Assembly: GCA_050015355.1 (NCBI GenBank)
Contig: JBEKBO010000002.1
Span: 24,025-88,024 of the forward strand
Source: CAWBRT01 sp050015355
Lineage (GTDB): Bacteria > Acidobacteriota > Terriglobia > Terriglobales > Acidobacteriaceae
Length of the DNA: 64,000 nt
Direction: 5' to 3'
Part shown: positions 7,598 to 15,784 of the stretch, one piece after another
How positions within the stretch are numbered: the stretch's first letter is position 1
Layout: each line of letters opens with the position of its first letter
Made by a program: the position numbers and the translations under genes
The notes under the pieces: model-generated
Databases searched by the model: none
Told to the model about the DNA's origin: nothing
The model's input: the letters and a program-made list of their open reading frames with translations, nothing else

Positions 7598-9118
7598 ATG
7601 AAGCGCATAAAGACTGGCTTCCCCTTGTTGCTGCTCGTGCTCTGCTGGATTCCGGCGTTCGCCCAGGATCTGGCCTCATTCGAGAAGCGGGTGACGGTAA
7701 ACAAGCTCCCTAACGGGCTGACGGTCGTCCTCTGCAGGCGGCCGGAGGCGCCAGTTTTTTCGTTTGCTACGTGGGTCGATTCCGGTTCGTCGCAAGACCC
7801 GCTTCACATGACAGGCCTGGCCCACATGATGGAGCACATGGCGTTCAAAGGAACCGACAAGATTGGTACCGCCGACTATTCGGCTGAGCGGTTGGCTTTG
7901 GCCGAGGTCGAAAGCGCCTATGCCGCCTATCGCTCCGAACGGATCAAGGCCGCCGCCGATCCCAAGAAGGTCGCGGAACTGGAAAAGGCGTGGAAAGACG
8001 CAATCGCCCGGGCTGACAAATATGTCGTCAAGGGCGCTTTCGACGAGATTGTGCAGCGCGAGGGCGGTGTCGGGCTGAACGCGTTCACCACCTACGATGA
8101 GACGGTTTATTTTTACTCCATGCCGGTCAACCGCCTTGAACTGTGGGCTTATCTCGAGTCCGAACGCTTCACTCATCCCGTGATGCGCGAGTTTTACAAG
8201 GAGCGCGACGTGGTGATGGAAGAGCGCCGCATGCGGACGGATTCCGACCCGACCCAGCGGATGATCGAGCAATTTCTGTCGATTGCTTTCGACGCCAATC
8301 CCTACCATCGCCCGACTATTGGGTACATGAGCGATTTGCAGTATTTCTCGGCGACGGATGCGATGAGCTTCTTCAAGTCGTACTATGTCCCCAGCAATCT
8401 CGTAGTGGCCGTCGTGGGTGATCTCGACCCCGCAACCGCCATGCCGGTTATTTCGAAGTACTTTGGCCGCATTCCCTCCGGCAGCAAGCCCGAGGAGTTC
8501 GTCAGCACGCAACCCCCGCAGGATTCGGAGCGCTCGATCCTGGTGAAAGACCCTTCGCAGCCGATTTACCTCGAGGGATATCACCGGCCAAGCTACCGCG
8601 ATCCCGATGACGCAGTCTACGACACGATCAGCGATATGCTTTCCAGCGGACGCACGTCGCGGCTCTTCCGCTCCATGGTGCGCGACCAGAAGATCGCGGC
8701 CGCGGCCGGCGGTTTCTCGCCCTTTCCCGGAGAAAAATATCCGCACCTCTTCGCCTTCTATGCCGTGCCGCTGCCTGGACACACTCCCGAGGAAATGGAG
8801 AAGGCTATTCACGGCGAGATCGAACGCCTCAAGACAGAGGACGTCTCCGACGACGAATTGAAAATGGTAAAGACACGGGCCAAGGCCACTCTGATTCGAG
8901 GGCTGGCCAGCAATTCCGGCTTGGCGCAGCAACTGGCAGTTGCGCAGACCCGTTACGGCGACTGGCGCGAACTCTTCCGCCAGGTGGACCGCATCGACAA
9001 GGTGACGAAGCAAGACATCCGCCGGGTTGCGAACAAGACCTTTGTAGAGGCTAACCGCACCGTCGGCTCCATTGAAACGATACAGCCCGCACAGGGTGGC
9101 AAGGAGAACGAACAATGA
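7598..9118 (+). CDS. M16 family zinc peptidase, active subunit, secreted
   Basis: About 506 residues, starting at an ATG with AGGCAGG just upstream. Residues 1-22 form a signal peptide (hydrophobic LLLLVLCWIPAFA, cleavage near AFAQ). The inverted zinc motif HMMEH with the preceding GLAHM is intact. An unusually long insertion (YAAYRSERIKAAADPKK region) sits between the motif and the downstream glutamate. M16 peptidases work as clam-shell pairs of similar halves; the partner half is encoded by the next gene, which overlaps this stop as ATGA. The location is probably periplasmic. Confidence 0.9.
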   Translation: MKRIKTGFPLLLLVLCWIPAFAQDLASFEKRVTVNKLPNGLTVVLCRRPEAPVFSFATWVDSGSSQDPLHMTGLAHMMEHMAFKGTDKIGTADYSAERLALAEVESAYAAYRSERIKAAADPKKVAELEKAWKDAIARADKYVVKGAFDEIVQREGGVGLNAFTTYDETVYFYSMPVNRLELWAYLESERFTHPVMREFYKERDVVMEERRMRTDSDPTQRMIEQFLSIAFDANPYHRPTIGYMSDLQYFSATDAMSFFKSYYVPSNLVVAVVGDLDPATAMPVISKYFGRIPSGSKPEEFVSTQPPQDSERSILVKDPSQPIYLEGYHRPSYRDPDDAVYDTISDMLSSGRTSRLFRSMVRDQKIAAAAGGFSPFPGEKYPHLFAFYAVPLPGHTPEEMEKAIHGEIERLKTEDVSDDELKMVKTRAKATLIRGLASNSGLAQQLAVAQTRYGDWRELFRQVDRIDKVTKQDIRRVANKTFVEANRTVGSIETIQPAQGGKENEQ

Positions 9119-10656
9119 ACAGCATCAGTTCCACCCCACTACGTGCAAAGCCGCGTAGTGGGGGCCCCGGGCGGTTGCTTCTCTCGCTGACATTGCTGTT
9201 CTTTGTTTCCGCCGTGGTTTCCACGGCAATCGCTCAGCAACCTGCCGCATCGGCGAGCACTCCCAGCGCCGCGGATGGAGTCTCTTCCAGTTGGCAGCAG
9301 ATTCCCATTCCGCCATTGCCCCAGTGGACCGCCGCGCAGCCCAAGCGAATCGAGCTGGCCAACGGCATGATTATTTTTTTGCAGGAAGACCCCGAGCTTC
9401 CGCTGATCAGCGGGCAGGCAACGATTCGCGGAGGTTCGCAATCGGAGCCGGCGAACAAGGTCGGGATGCTCGACATCTATGGCGACGTGTGGCGAACCGG
9501 CGGAACCAGCAAAATGACCGGCGACCAGATGGACGACTTTCTCGAAGTGCGCGCCGCCAAGCTTGAAACCGATGACCACAAGGAGAGCACCACGATCGCC
9601 TTCGATTGTCTTAAGGGAGACTTCGACGACGTCTTTCGCCTCTTCCTCGAACTGCTACGCGACCCCGCATTCCGCCAGGACAAAATCGAACTCGCCCAAA
9701 ATGAAATGAACACGAACATTGCGCGCCGCAATGACAGCAGCCAAGGCATCGCCGACCGCGAAGCCGCAAAGCTTGTCTATGGCAAGAACAGTCCTTACGC
9801 CCGCAGTCCCGAGTTTGCCACCGTGGCGGCGGTGACGCGCGACGATCTGCTCGCCTGGTTCAAACAGCACGTTGCTCCCAACAACATCATTTTCGGCATC
9901 GTCGGCGACTTTAATTCCGCCGAGATGGAGAAGCGGCTGCGGACCGCCTTCGAAGGCTGGCCGCGCGGACCGCAGGCCGCCAAGCCCGACATTCCGCTCA
10001 CGCCCGCCAAACCCGGCCTCTACGCCGTGGATAAGCCTGACGTGAACCAGAGCCAAATCCGCTTCGTCACTCTCGGAATCGAGCGCAGTAACCCGGACTA
10101 TTTCGCCGTGCAGGTGATGAACCATGTCTTGAGCGGCGGATTCGCGTCGCGGCTCATGGCTGACCTGCGCACCAAGCGCGGCCTGGCTTATTCGGTCGGC
10201 GGCGGCCTCGGCGCGGGATGGGATCATCGCGGAATGTTCTGGCTGACCATTGCCACCAAGAGCGCCTCGACGGTCGACGCCATCGAGGGCATGCGCGAAG
10301 ACTTGGCGAAATTCAAGGCCGACCCTCCCACGCCGGAGGAATTGAAATTCGCCAAGGACGCAATCCTGAATTCATTCATCTTCCGCTTCGATACGCCGGC
10401 AAAAGTTCTGCACGAGCGCATGACCTACGAGTTCCACGGGTACCCGCTCGATTTCCTGGAAAAGTTTCGGGCAGGCATCGAAAAGGTCACCGCCGCCGAT
10501 GTCAACCGCGTGGTGCAGAAATACGTTCACCCCGAACAATTTGCCGTGCTGGTTGTGGGCAATACGAGCCAATTCGGAAAGCCGCTCGCGCCGCTTGGCC
10601 CGGTAACCAAAATCGACATCTCGATTCCGGACGCTGCCGCGGCTGCGGCCCGATGA
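9115..10656 (+). CDS. M16 family peptidase-like protein, inactive partner
   Basis: A 513-residue M16 fold protein with an N-terminal hydrophobic segment (LLLSLTLLFFVSAVVSTAIA) that looks like a signal peptide, preceded by about 18 extra residues. At the position of the zinc motif it has GMLDIYGDVWRTGG, so HXXEH is missing. The C-terminal half keeps YSVGGGLGAGWDHRG, the substrate-side R/Y-type region seen in M16B subunits. Its start overlaps the active subunit gene by four bases, which fits a heterodimer with one catalytic half. The leader before the hydrophobic segment is encoded by a hairpin repeat. Confidence 0.88.
   Translation: MNSISSTPLRAKPRSGGPGRLLLSLTLLFFVSAVVSTAIAQQPAASASTPSAADGVSSSWQQIPIPPLPQWTAAQPKRIELANGMIIFLQEDPELPLISGQATIRGGSQSEPANKVGMLDIYGDVWRTGGTSKMTGDQMDDFLEVRAAKLETDDHKESTTIAFDCLKGDFDDVFRLFLELLRDPAFRQDKIELAQNEMNTNIARRNDSSQGIADREAAKLVYGKNSPYARSPEFATVAAVTRDDLLAWFKQHVAPNNIIFGIVGDFNSAEMEKRLRTAFEGWPRGPQAAKPDIPLTPAKPGLYAVDKPDVNQSQIRFVTLGIERSNPDYFAVQVMNHVLSGGFASRLMADLRTKRGLAYSVGGGLGAGWDHRGMFWLTIATKSASTVDAIEGMREDLAKFKADPPTPEELKFAKDAILNSFIFRFDTPAKVLHERMTYEFHGYPLDFLEKFRAGIEKVTAADVNRVVQKYVHPEQFAVLVVGNTSQFGKPLAPLGPVTKIDISIPDAAAAAAR
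9133..9164. repeat. hairpin element inside the M16 partner gene leader
   Basis: Arms CCCCACTACG and CGTAGTGGGG flank a short loop. The GCCCCA/TGGGG-type ends match the hairpin family found at gene ends in this window, but here the hairpin is translated (TPLRAKPRSGG) upstream of the signal peptide. Confidence 0.7.
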
Positions 10657-10705
10657 TTAGGCCTGACAAGTGCGAGAAACCGCGCTTGCCTCGATGAAGT
10701 TCGAT

Positions 10706-10749
10706 GGTGCCCCATGTTCGCCTGCTTTTGGCTAACATGGGGTAGTTTC
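10706..10749. repeat. hairpin at the 3' end of the M16 operon
   Basis: GGTGCCCCATGTT pairs with AACATGGGG, followed by TAGTTTC. The stem sequence differs from the CATCTGC-stem copies while both ends are conserved. It lies 50 bases after the stop of the second peptidase gene. Confidence 0.75.
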
Positions 10750-10755
10750 TTGGAC

Positions 10756-10848
10756 TGGTGGCTCCATCCGCCGTGGAGGCTTGGGAAGGGTTCTGCTCTA
10801 ACGGTCGAACTGCCCCACATCTGCAACAGAAGCAGATATGGGCCACCA
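10756..10848. repeat. left copy of the repeat bracketing the orphan nuclease-like gene
   Basis: The segment GGAAGGGTTCTGCTC through the CCCACATCTGC/GCAGATATGGG hairpin is nearly the same as 12642-12711 on the other side of the gene, in the same orientation. The match covers about 70 bp with a handful of differences, and a weaker match (GGTGGC, CATCCGCCG) extends further left. Confidence 0.85.
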
Positions 10849-10867
10849 GCCAGTATTTGTTGCCCGT

Positions 10868-12541
10868 CTAAACCGGATAAAATACTTCTGACTCGATGGT
10901 TACGCCGTTGGCTGTGGCCCGATCATGTTGAACGGTAAAGTCGCGGCCCTCCTGCGGTAACCAGTTGTAACGAAAAAACTCCTCCACTGCAGACTTGAGA
11001 TCAATTGATTCCGCGATGATTCGGACAAATGCTTCGAATTCGACAACTCCCATAGCGTCTGTTGGTTCTATCCACAACCAATGATCTCGTGCTAGTAGAA
11101 CATAAAAAACATTCTGATAATTCGCAATCGGTCGGGAAAGGATGCCCCGCGAAACGAGGTAGCTTGGATTTTCCGAGAGAAACGTTGCGATTTGAGTGAG
11201 CTGTCCGACTCCCTTCAAGACCTCCGCATCTCTGGCAACGTGCTCGACCGATCTCGCCGTCTTCCTGATCCACTTTGCCTCAACAAATGCGACGGTTGAA
11301 CAGCTCTCGTCCTCAAGGAGTAGATCAATATCGGGAACAGGGGCGGGGAGAGAGATAGGGCCGCAGGGCTTGAACCGAGCACAAACTTTCTGCACAACCG
11401 ACAACATTTCTGGCTCTTTTTCAAGCGAAGTTGCGTCGAACACGGATGGCCTCAAGAGAGAACAGACGCGCAAGATGTTCTCATCCGGTCGACTGTGAAG
11501 CGGAAACTGCGGTGCAACAGCCAGCTGGAAGCCTGCGTTATCTAGAGGAACGAATGGATGGATGTGGAGATCAAGCGAGCTAGCGGGATCGAAGGTTAGG
11601 TCCCGGAGGATCGAATCAATCTTGTTCCGGGGTATCCCGCTCAGCCTAGCCAGCGTTGTTGCCCAATTCGACCTTGATCGGATGAGGAGAGCTGAATCAA
11701 GAGGATACCAGCCGTAGTTTTTTCCCCAGGCAAAGCACAGGAACTCATGAGCCGCACAGACAGCCAGGAAGGACGCGTAGAACAATTTGAACTCGGTGAG
11801 CGAATAATCACCAATAACCAGAGAACCTGACCGGCGAACGATTCCATCGACCCTGGCTTGGTATTCAGGCAGAAGTTCTTTCCAGAGTTCCCAAGGATCT
11901 GCGTATCGAAAACTCCGGCCTCCAGTCTTCCGGCAACCTTGGAACACGCTTGCGAACAGTTCCTCCATACGCGGCGTCTGCGGCGTTTTCTCAGCACGGT
12001 GGCCTTTGTGTCTTCCGCACTTTGGCCGAAACCCCTTTTGATAAGCGGCTACCTGGCGGTTGCGTTCCGTCCCGGGCACTGTGAATCGCGCCCAGGTTTG
12101 CGAGGCTACTTCGACGGCATACCTGTCTTTGTGCCATAGCGGCAGACAAGTCAAGAATACGTCATAGTTGTGTGCCACGGTGAGAGCCTGTTTGACACTT
12201 GCTTCTATCTGTTTATTCCAGCGAAGAGACCACAACCTTGAGGCTCGCTTCCCATACATTCTCACCCATTTCAACGCGACTGCGAGAAAGCGACCAGTAT
12301 TGATTAGCGTCGCAGTCAGATGGGATGTATTGTCTCCTCGTTTAGCAATCTCACGCTCGACCATCTGGATGCCGCCCGCAAGGAGCGCACAGGAAGCGAC
12401 ATTCGCTGGTATCTTCAGAATCGAAAGAGAGGTATAGCAGCGATCTGCTTGCGTCTCGATCCGTTCGACTGCTTCAACAATGTCCTTTGGAGCAATTTTC
12501 TTGATTGTGGGCATGAACTTGAAAACGTTGACAAGAGCCAA
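10868..12541 (-). CDS. orphan protein with a candidate PD-(D/E)XK nuclease domain
   Basis: A 557-residue protein that I do not recognise as a family. The N-terminal ~350 residues are helical with many Trp/Cys residues and no assignable motif. Near residues 380-420 the pattern PDIDLLLED, then TVAFVEAKW, matches the D-X(n)-E-X-K signature of PD-(D/E)XK nucleases, followed by a helix with VGQLTQIATFL. Base composition is clearly more AT-rich than the neighbours, and the gene sits alone between two ~70-bp direct repeats, which suggests acquisition. TTG at 12541 has AGGG six bases upstream; ATG at 12514 is the alternative. A defence role is possible but not shown. Confidence 0.7.
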   Translation of the reverse strand: MALVNVFKFMPTIKKIAPKDIVEAVERIETQADRCYTSLSILKIPANVASCALLAGGIQMVEREIAKRGDNTSHLTATLINTGRFLAVALKWVRMYGKRASRLWSLRWNKQIEASVKQALTVAHNYDVFLTCLPLWHKDRYAVEVASQTWARFTVPGTERNRQVAAYQKGFRPKCGRHKGHRAEKTPQTPRMEELFASVFQGCRKTGGRSFRYADPWELWKELLPEYQARVDGIVRRSGSLVIGDYSLTEFKLFYASFLAVCAAHEFLCFAWGKNYGWYPLDSALLIRSRSNWATTLARLSGIPRNKIDSILRDLTFDPASSLDLHIHPFVPLDNAGFQLAVAPQFPLHSRPDENILRVCSLLRPSVFDATSLEKEPEMLSVVQKVCARFKPCGPISLPAPVPDIDLLLEDESCSTVAFVEAKWIRKTARSVEHVARDAEVLKGVGQLTQIATFLSENPSYLVSRGILSRPIANYQNVFYVLLARDHWLWIEPTDAMGVVEFEAFVRIIAESIDLKSAVEEFFRYNWLPQEGRDFTVQHDRATANGVTIESEVFYPV

Positions 12542-12602
12542 CCTGATCCCTTCTGGTTTATAGTAGCCCGCGCCAGCATAAATGCAATGACGCCATCAAT
12601 CG

Positions 12603-12711
12603 CTGGTGGCCCACATCCGCCGTTTTTCGGCGAATGTGGGGGGCTTCGGAAGGGTTCTACTCAAACGCTGAACTGCCCCACATCTGCAACAGAAGCAGAT
12701 ATGGGCCACCA
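12603..12711. repeat. right copy of the repeat bracketing the orphan gene, plus a second hairpin
   Basis: A hairpin with arms CCCACATCCGCCG and CGGCGAATGTGGG (12610-12640) is followed by the direct copy of the 10778-10848 segment. This gap between the divergent orphan gene and the radical SAM gene (12542-12884) holds three hairpins of the family and no gene. Confidence 0.85.
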
Positions 12712-12738
12712 CCCTAAATGTGCGCCACCCCGCGAAGG

Positions 12739-12780
12739 AACTACCCCAGGTTAGCCAAATGCGGGCGAACCTGGGGCACC
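12739..12780. repeat. hairpin element with CAGGTTAGCC stem
   Basis: GAACTACCCCAGGTTAGCC pairs with GGGCGAACCTGGGG and is followed by CACC. The outer ends match the family while the stem differs from the adjacent CATCTGC copy. Confidence 0.75.
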
Positions 12781-12884
12781 GAGCCCTCTGTCATGGGCCT
12801 ACCCCGGAACCCGATCCATTACCTCCCGTCGCTTGACACGGCCATCCGCTGAGGCTAATCTTACGAAGCGAATAAAAGGCGAAA

Positions 12885-13967
12885 GTGGTGTTCCCAATGC
12901 CAGCCCTCCACAATTCTTATCTCTTCCATCTTGCCGAGCCGGAAGAAGAGCCGCTCCGTCTGGTTGGAATCGCCAAGCTTGCCGCCCAGGGTGAGTTCGT
13001 CCGTCCCGGCCACAACGTGCAATATTTCACGCTTGAGGCGCGCACTCTGCTGAACCGTTGCAACGCGCCGCGCATGCCGTTCAAGTGGACGATCAATCCC
13101 TACAGGGGCTGCGAATTCGCCTGCAAATACTGTTACGCGCGCTACACCCACGAGTTCATGGAGATGCGGGACGGGCTCGACTTCGAGCGCAAGATCTACA
13201 TTAAGCAGCAGGCAGCGTGGCTGCTGCGCCGGGACCTGCGCAAGGTGAAGCGAGGCGAACCGATCGCTCTCGGCACCGCAACCGATCCCTACCAACCCGC
13301 CGAGCGTCAGCATCGCATTACGCGGGACATCCTGGAGGAGCTGGCCCAGCACTGCGGATTCGAGATCGGCATCGTCACCAAGTCGGACCTGATTCTGCGC
13401 GATCGCGACGTTCTGCAGCGCGTCGCGGAGCAGAACCGCCTCTATGTAAATGTAACGGTCACGACGCTCGATGCCCGGCTGGCCCGCCTCCTCGAACCGC
13501 GCGCCCCGAGGCCCGACCTGCGCATGAACGCCGTCGAGGAGCTGAACCGGGCAGGAATCGACGCAGGCGTGATTTGCGCGCCGGTGCTGCCGGGCATTAC
13601 CGATTCGGAGGAATCGCTGGAAGCGCTGGTGGCGGCTACCAAAGAGGCGGGCGGAAAGAACATCTTCGCCAATCCGCTCTTCCTTAAGCCATGCTCAGCC
13701 GCGGTTTTTCTGCCCTTTTTGGAAAAGGAGTTCCCTGCCCTGGTCAAGCAATATCAGGAACGTTATGCCAGCCGCGCTTTCGTCTCAGAGGCTTACCACC
13801 GCAACATTTCGAAGCTCATGGCGAAGCTGCGGGAGAAGTATGCAATCAACTTCGAAAGAGAGCCGCGCACCGCCGCTCCGCAAGTGAACGGCGCACCCGC
13901 TACACAGTTGTCGCTGTTTCAGGCGCCAGCCCCGGCAACCGCTCGGGTTAATTGCAACGGTCAGTGA
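12885..13967 (+). CDS. radical SAM protein, spore-photoproduct-lyase-like group
   Basis: About 360 residues with the 4Fe-4S cluster motif CEFACKYCYA near residue 77, preceded by TINPYRG, then GTATDPYQPAE and a TIM-barrel run (VNVTVTTLD, ICAPVLPGITD). This is the layout of the Rv2578c-like / SplB-related radical SAM group; the reaction is unknown. GTG at 12885 has AAAGG five bases upstream; a second GTG and an ATG at 12897 are in frame. Its stop overlaps the end of the convergent DUF4870 gene by seven bases. Confidence 0.85.
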   Translation: MVFPMPALHNSYLFHLAEPEEEPLRLVGIAKLAAQGEFVRPGHNVQYFTLEARTLLNRCNAPRMPFKWTINPYRGCEFACKYCYARYTHEFMEMRDGLDFERKIYIKQQAAWLLRRDLRKVKRGEPIALGTATDPYQPAERQHRITRDILEELAQHCGFEIGIVTKSDLILRDRDVLQRVAEQNRLYVNVTVTTLDARLARLLEPRAPRPDLRMNAVEELNRAGIDAGVICAPVLPGITDSEESLEALVAATKEAGGKNIFANPLFLKPCSAAVFLPFLEKEFPALVKQYQERYASRAFVSEAYHRNISKLMAKLREKYAINFEREPRTAAPQVNGAPATQLSLFQAPAPATARVNCNGQ

Positions 13968-14464
13968 GGCAGTTCCACGCCGGCAACCTTGGCCGCCAGA
14001 TACTTGATGCCGGGATAGCCCGCCCACTCGCCGTTGTTCGCCCGCAAGCCGTAGACAATGCCGAGCACCAGGTTCAGCAGCCAGGTGAGCGCGCCACCGC
14101 CCCAGAAGATAACAAAAAAGAGAACTGGAAAGGCGAGGGCAGCCGGCCCCACCACAACTTTATGGCGGGCAATAGCGGTAAAGAATCCGGCGAAAAGAGC
14201 CAGCATGGTTGCGCCCCAGGCCATCATAACCAGCAACTGAAAAAACACCACCTGCAGCGCGTGATAGCGCACAAACCTGGAATCCTTGCGCACCACGAAG
14301 ATGATCAGCGGGGCGATGAGCCAGGAAACAATCTGCAGGACGTGAGCCAGCATGCCCAAGGTGCATTCATCGCGTGTAGGCTCCGGCAATGGCACGGGAG
14401 CTGGCGTTGCTTCAGCCGCATTCGGCGGCGTCAAGTCGGGCGGCAAACTGGGTGAGTCGCTCAT
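13961..14464 (-). CDS. DUF4870 (Tic20-like) membrane protein
   Basis: A 167-residue protein with a Pro/Ala-rich cytosolic N-terminus (about 30 residues) and three or four membrane segments. The DUF4870 pattern is visible: MLAHVLQIVSWLIAPLIIF, then VRKDSRFVRYHALQVVFFQ, and NLVLGIVYGLRANNGE at the C-terminus. The function of the family is unknown. It is monocistronic, lying between convergent and same-strand neighbours. Confidence 0.85.
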   Translation of the reverse strand: MSDSPSLPPDLTPPNAAEATPAPVPLPEPTRDECTLGMLAHVLQIVSWLIAPLIIFVVRKDSRFVRYHALQVVFFQLLVMMAWGATMLALFAGFFTAIARHKVVVGPAALAFPVLFFVIFWGGGALTWLLNLVLGIVYGLRANNGEWAGYPGIKYLAAKVAGVELPH

Positions 14465-14580
14465 ATCGAGAGTGCTTCAACAGCCGGATTGTACACCCCG
14501 CACGGCTCCGCACATCGAGGGCCCCGCATCCTATTTCGCAAGAAACAATCCCAGGTCAGCCCTAATTACCCCAGCGAGCG

Positions 14581-14625
14581 GGAACTACCCCACTCAAGCC
14601 AGCAGATGGCTTGAATGGGCCACCC
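14581..14625. repeat. hairpin at the 3' end of the Crp/Fnr gene
   Basis: GGAACTACCCCACTCAAGCC pairs with GGCTTGAATGGG and is followed by CCACCC. A partial copy with GCAGATGTGGGCCACC follows directly. The CTCAAGC stem is also used by the copy at 17320. Confidence 0.75.
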
Positions 14626-14657
14626 GACGCGGCAGATGTGGGCCACCATCGAGGCGG

Positions 14658-15359
14658 CTACGGTTCGCCGACCTCCTGTTCAAGCCGGTCCAGGCTGGGA
14701 ATGAGCACCGTTCTTCCGTCCAGGCTCAGCAATCCCTCACTTTGGAAGCGGCTGAGATTGCGCGAGACAAGCTCGCGAACGGTTCCGATCTGCGCGGCGA
14801 TATCCTGGTTCGTAGCGGTAAGAACGATTTCGGTTCCGCCCGGCGTCTTCCTGCCATCGGCGCGCGCCATCCGCAACAGCAGCGCGGCCAGGCGATGCCG
14901 CACGGTGGTGAACGAGAGATCCTCGATGATGCCGACCAACTGCCGCAGCCTTGCGCCCACCTTCTGCAAAACCTTGAGCGACACTTCCGGGTGCCGCATG
15001 CAGAGGGCGTGAAAATCCTGCTTGCTGAGAAAGAGCAGGCTGCTCTTGGCGAGCGCCTGCGACGAAGCCGGATAGGCGCCGCCGTCGAACACCGGAAGCT
15101 CGGCAATTGACGCGCCCGCACCTTCGATCGAGAGCACTTGTTCGCGCCCACTGGAAGAATTTTTATAGATCCTCACGCTCCCCGACTGGATGATAAACAG
15201 TCCGGCGCAAGGCTGGCCCTCTTGAAAGATCATCTCTCCGGCGTCGAAGTTACGCTCGACGAGTCGCGAAGCCAGTAGACTGAACTGCGTATCCGTAAGC
15301 CCCGCAAACAGCGGAGTGGCTCTCAGCGCTTTTTCGAAATCGCGCCTGCTTGGCGGCAT
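14658..15359 (-). CDS. Crp/Fnr family transcriptional regulator
   Basis: 233 residues: a cyclic-nucleotide-binding beta-roll (about 15-125, with GEMIFQEGQPCAGLFIIQSG), a dimer helix, and a Crp-type winged helix (about 160-225) whose recognition region is TNQDIAAQIGTVRELVSRN. It lacks the Cys clusters expected for an FNR iron-sulfur sensor, so the signal is unknown. The intergenic region in front of it carries two GTGA-type palindromes (15528-15564), about 170 bases from its start, which could be sites for this or a related regulator. Confidence 0.88.
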   Translation of the reverse strand: MPPSRRDFEKALRATPLFAGLTDTQFSLLASRLVERNFDAGEMIFQEGQPCAGLFIIQSGSVRIYKNSSSGREQVLSIEGAGASIAELPVFDGGAYPASSQALAKSSLLFLSKQDFHALCMRHPEVSLKVLQKVGARLRQLVGIIEDLSFTTVRHRLAALLLRMARADGRKTPGGTEIVLTATNQDIAAQIGTVRELVSRNLSRFQSEGLLSLDGRTVLIPSLDRLEQEVGEP

Positions 15360-15400
15360 GGAATGATTCTAAAGCAATTCCACAGGCAGTATGCCCGAGG

Positions 15401-15465
15401 TATCATCGCCGGGCTCGGAAGCCCGGCTTTTTCGCGGGAAATACCTTCCGCTAATTCGGCCTAGC
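15401..15465. repeat. CGCCGGGCT hairpin element, copy 1
   Basis: A hairpin (GCCGGGCT / AGCCCGGC) followed by TTTTCGCGGG, ACCTTCCGCTAATTCGGCCTA. The same layout recurs at 15655-15727 and 28207-28267. Confidence 0.75.
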
Positions 15466-15527
15466 CCAGTTTTTCGAAAGCTATATCCGGGGCCGAATAC
15501 TCGGCTGGGGCCTGATACATCTGGTCG

Positions 15528-15564
15528 GTGACTGACGTCACATCTGTGAGTGATCCACGATCAC
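15528..15564. promoter_or_regulatory. tandem Crp/Fnr-type palindromes between the Crp/Fnr gene and the ferredoxin gene
   Basis: Site 1 is GTGA-CTGACG-TCAC (15528-15541), a perfect N6 palindrome. Site 2 is GTGA-TCCACGA-TCAC (15550-15564) with a 7-base spacer. Their centres are about 22 bp apart. The arrangement matches that upstream of the cytochrome operon. They could control either divergent gene. Confidence 0.6.
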
Positions 15565-15633
15565 GCGGAGGCGGCTTTCAGCTTGTACTTTGGTACGGTA
15601 TTTGCGACAATTTTCTTAGATTCCCACCTTATA

Positions 15634-15727
15634 GAGCGGTTTCGAGGTTGATGTACCCTGTGCTTGCACCGCCGGGCTTGAGGCCCGGCTTCTTCGCGGG
15701 GTGTACCTTCCGCGAATCCGGCCTAAA
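15634..15727. repeat. CGCCGGGCT hairpin element, copy 2, with a terminal-repeat fragment
   Basis: GAGCGGTTTCGAGGTTGATG (a fragment of the terminal-repeat family seen at 46512 and 58844) precedes the hairpin CGCCGGGCTTG / AGGCCCGGC, then TTCGCGGGGTGTACCTTCCG and CGAATCCGGCCTAAAT. Confidence 0.7.
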
Positions 15728-15784
15728 TTATCGTGGATACCAAAGTGCCACGGAGCAAGTTGGTGGCAGTGTGTGAGGCTGATT

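Noticed and set aside
7676..9115. 479-codon frame antisense to the M16 peptidase gene
   Set aside because: Mirror of a high-GC coding gene; the sense frame has a signal peptide and the zinc motif.
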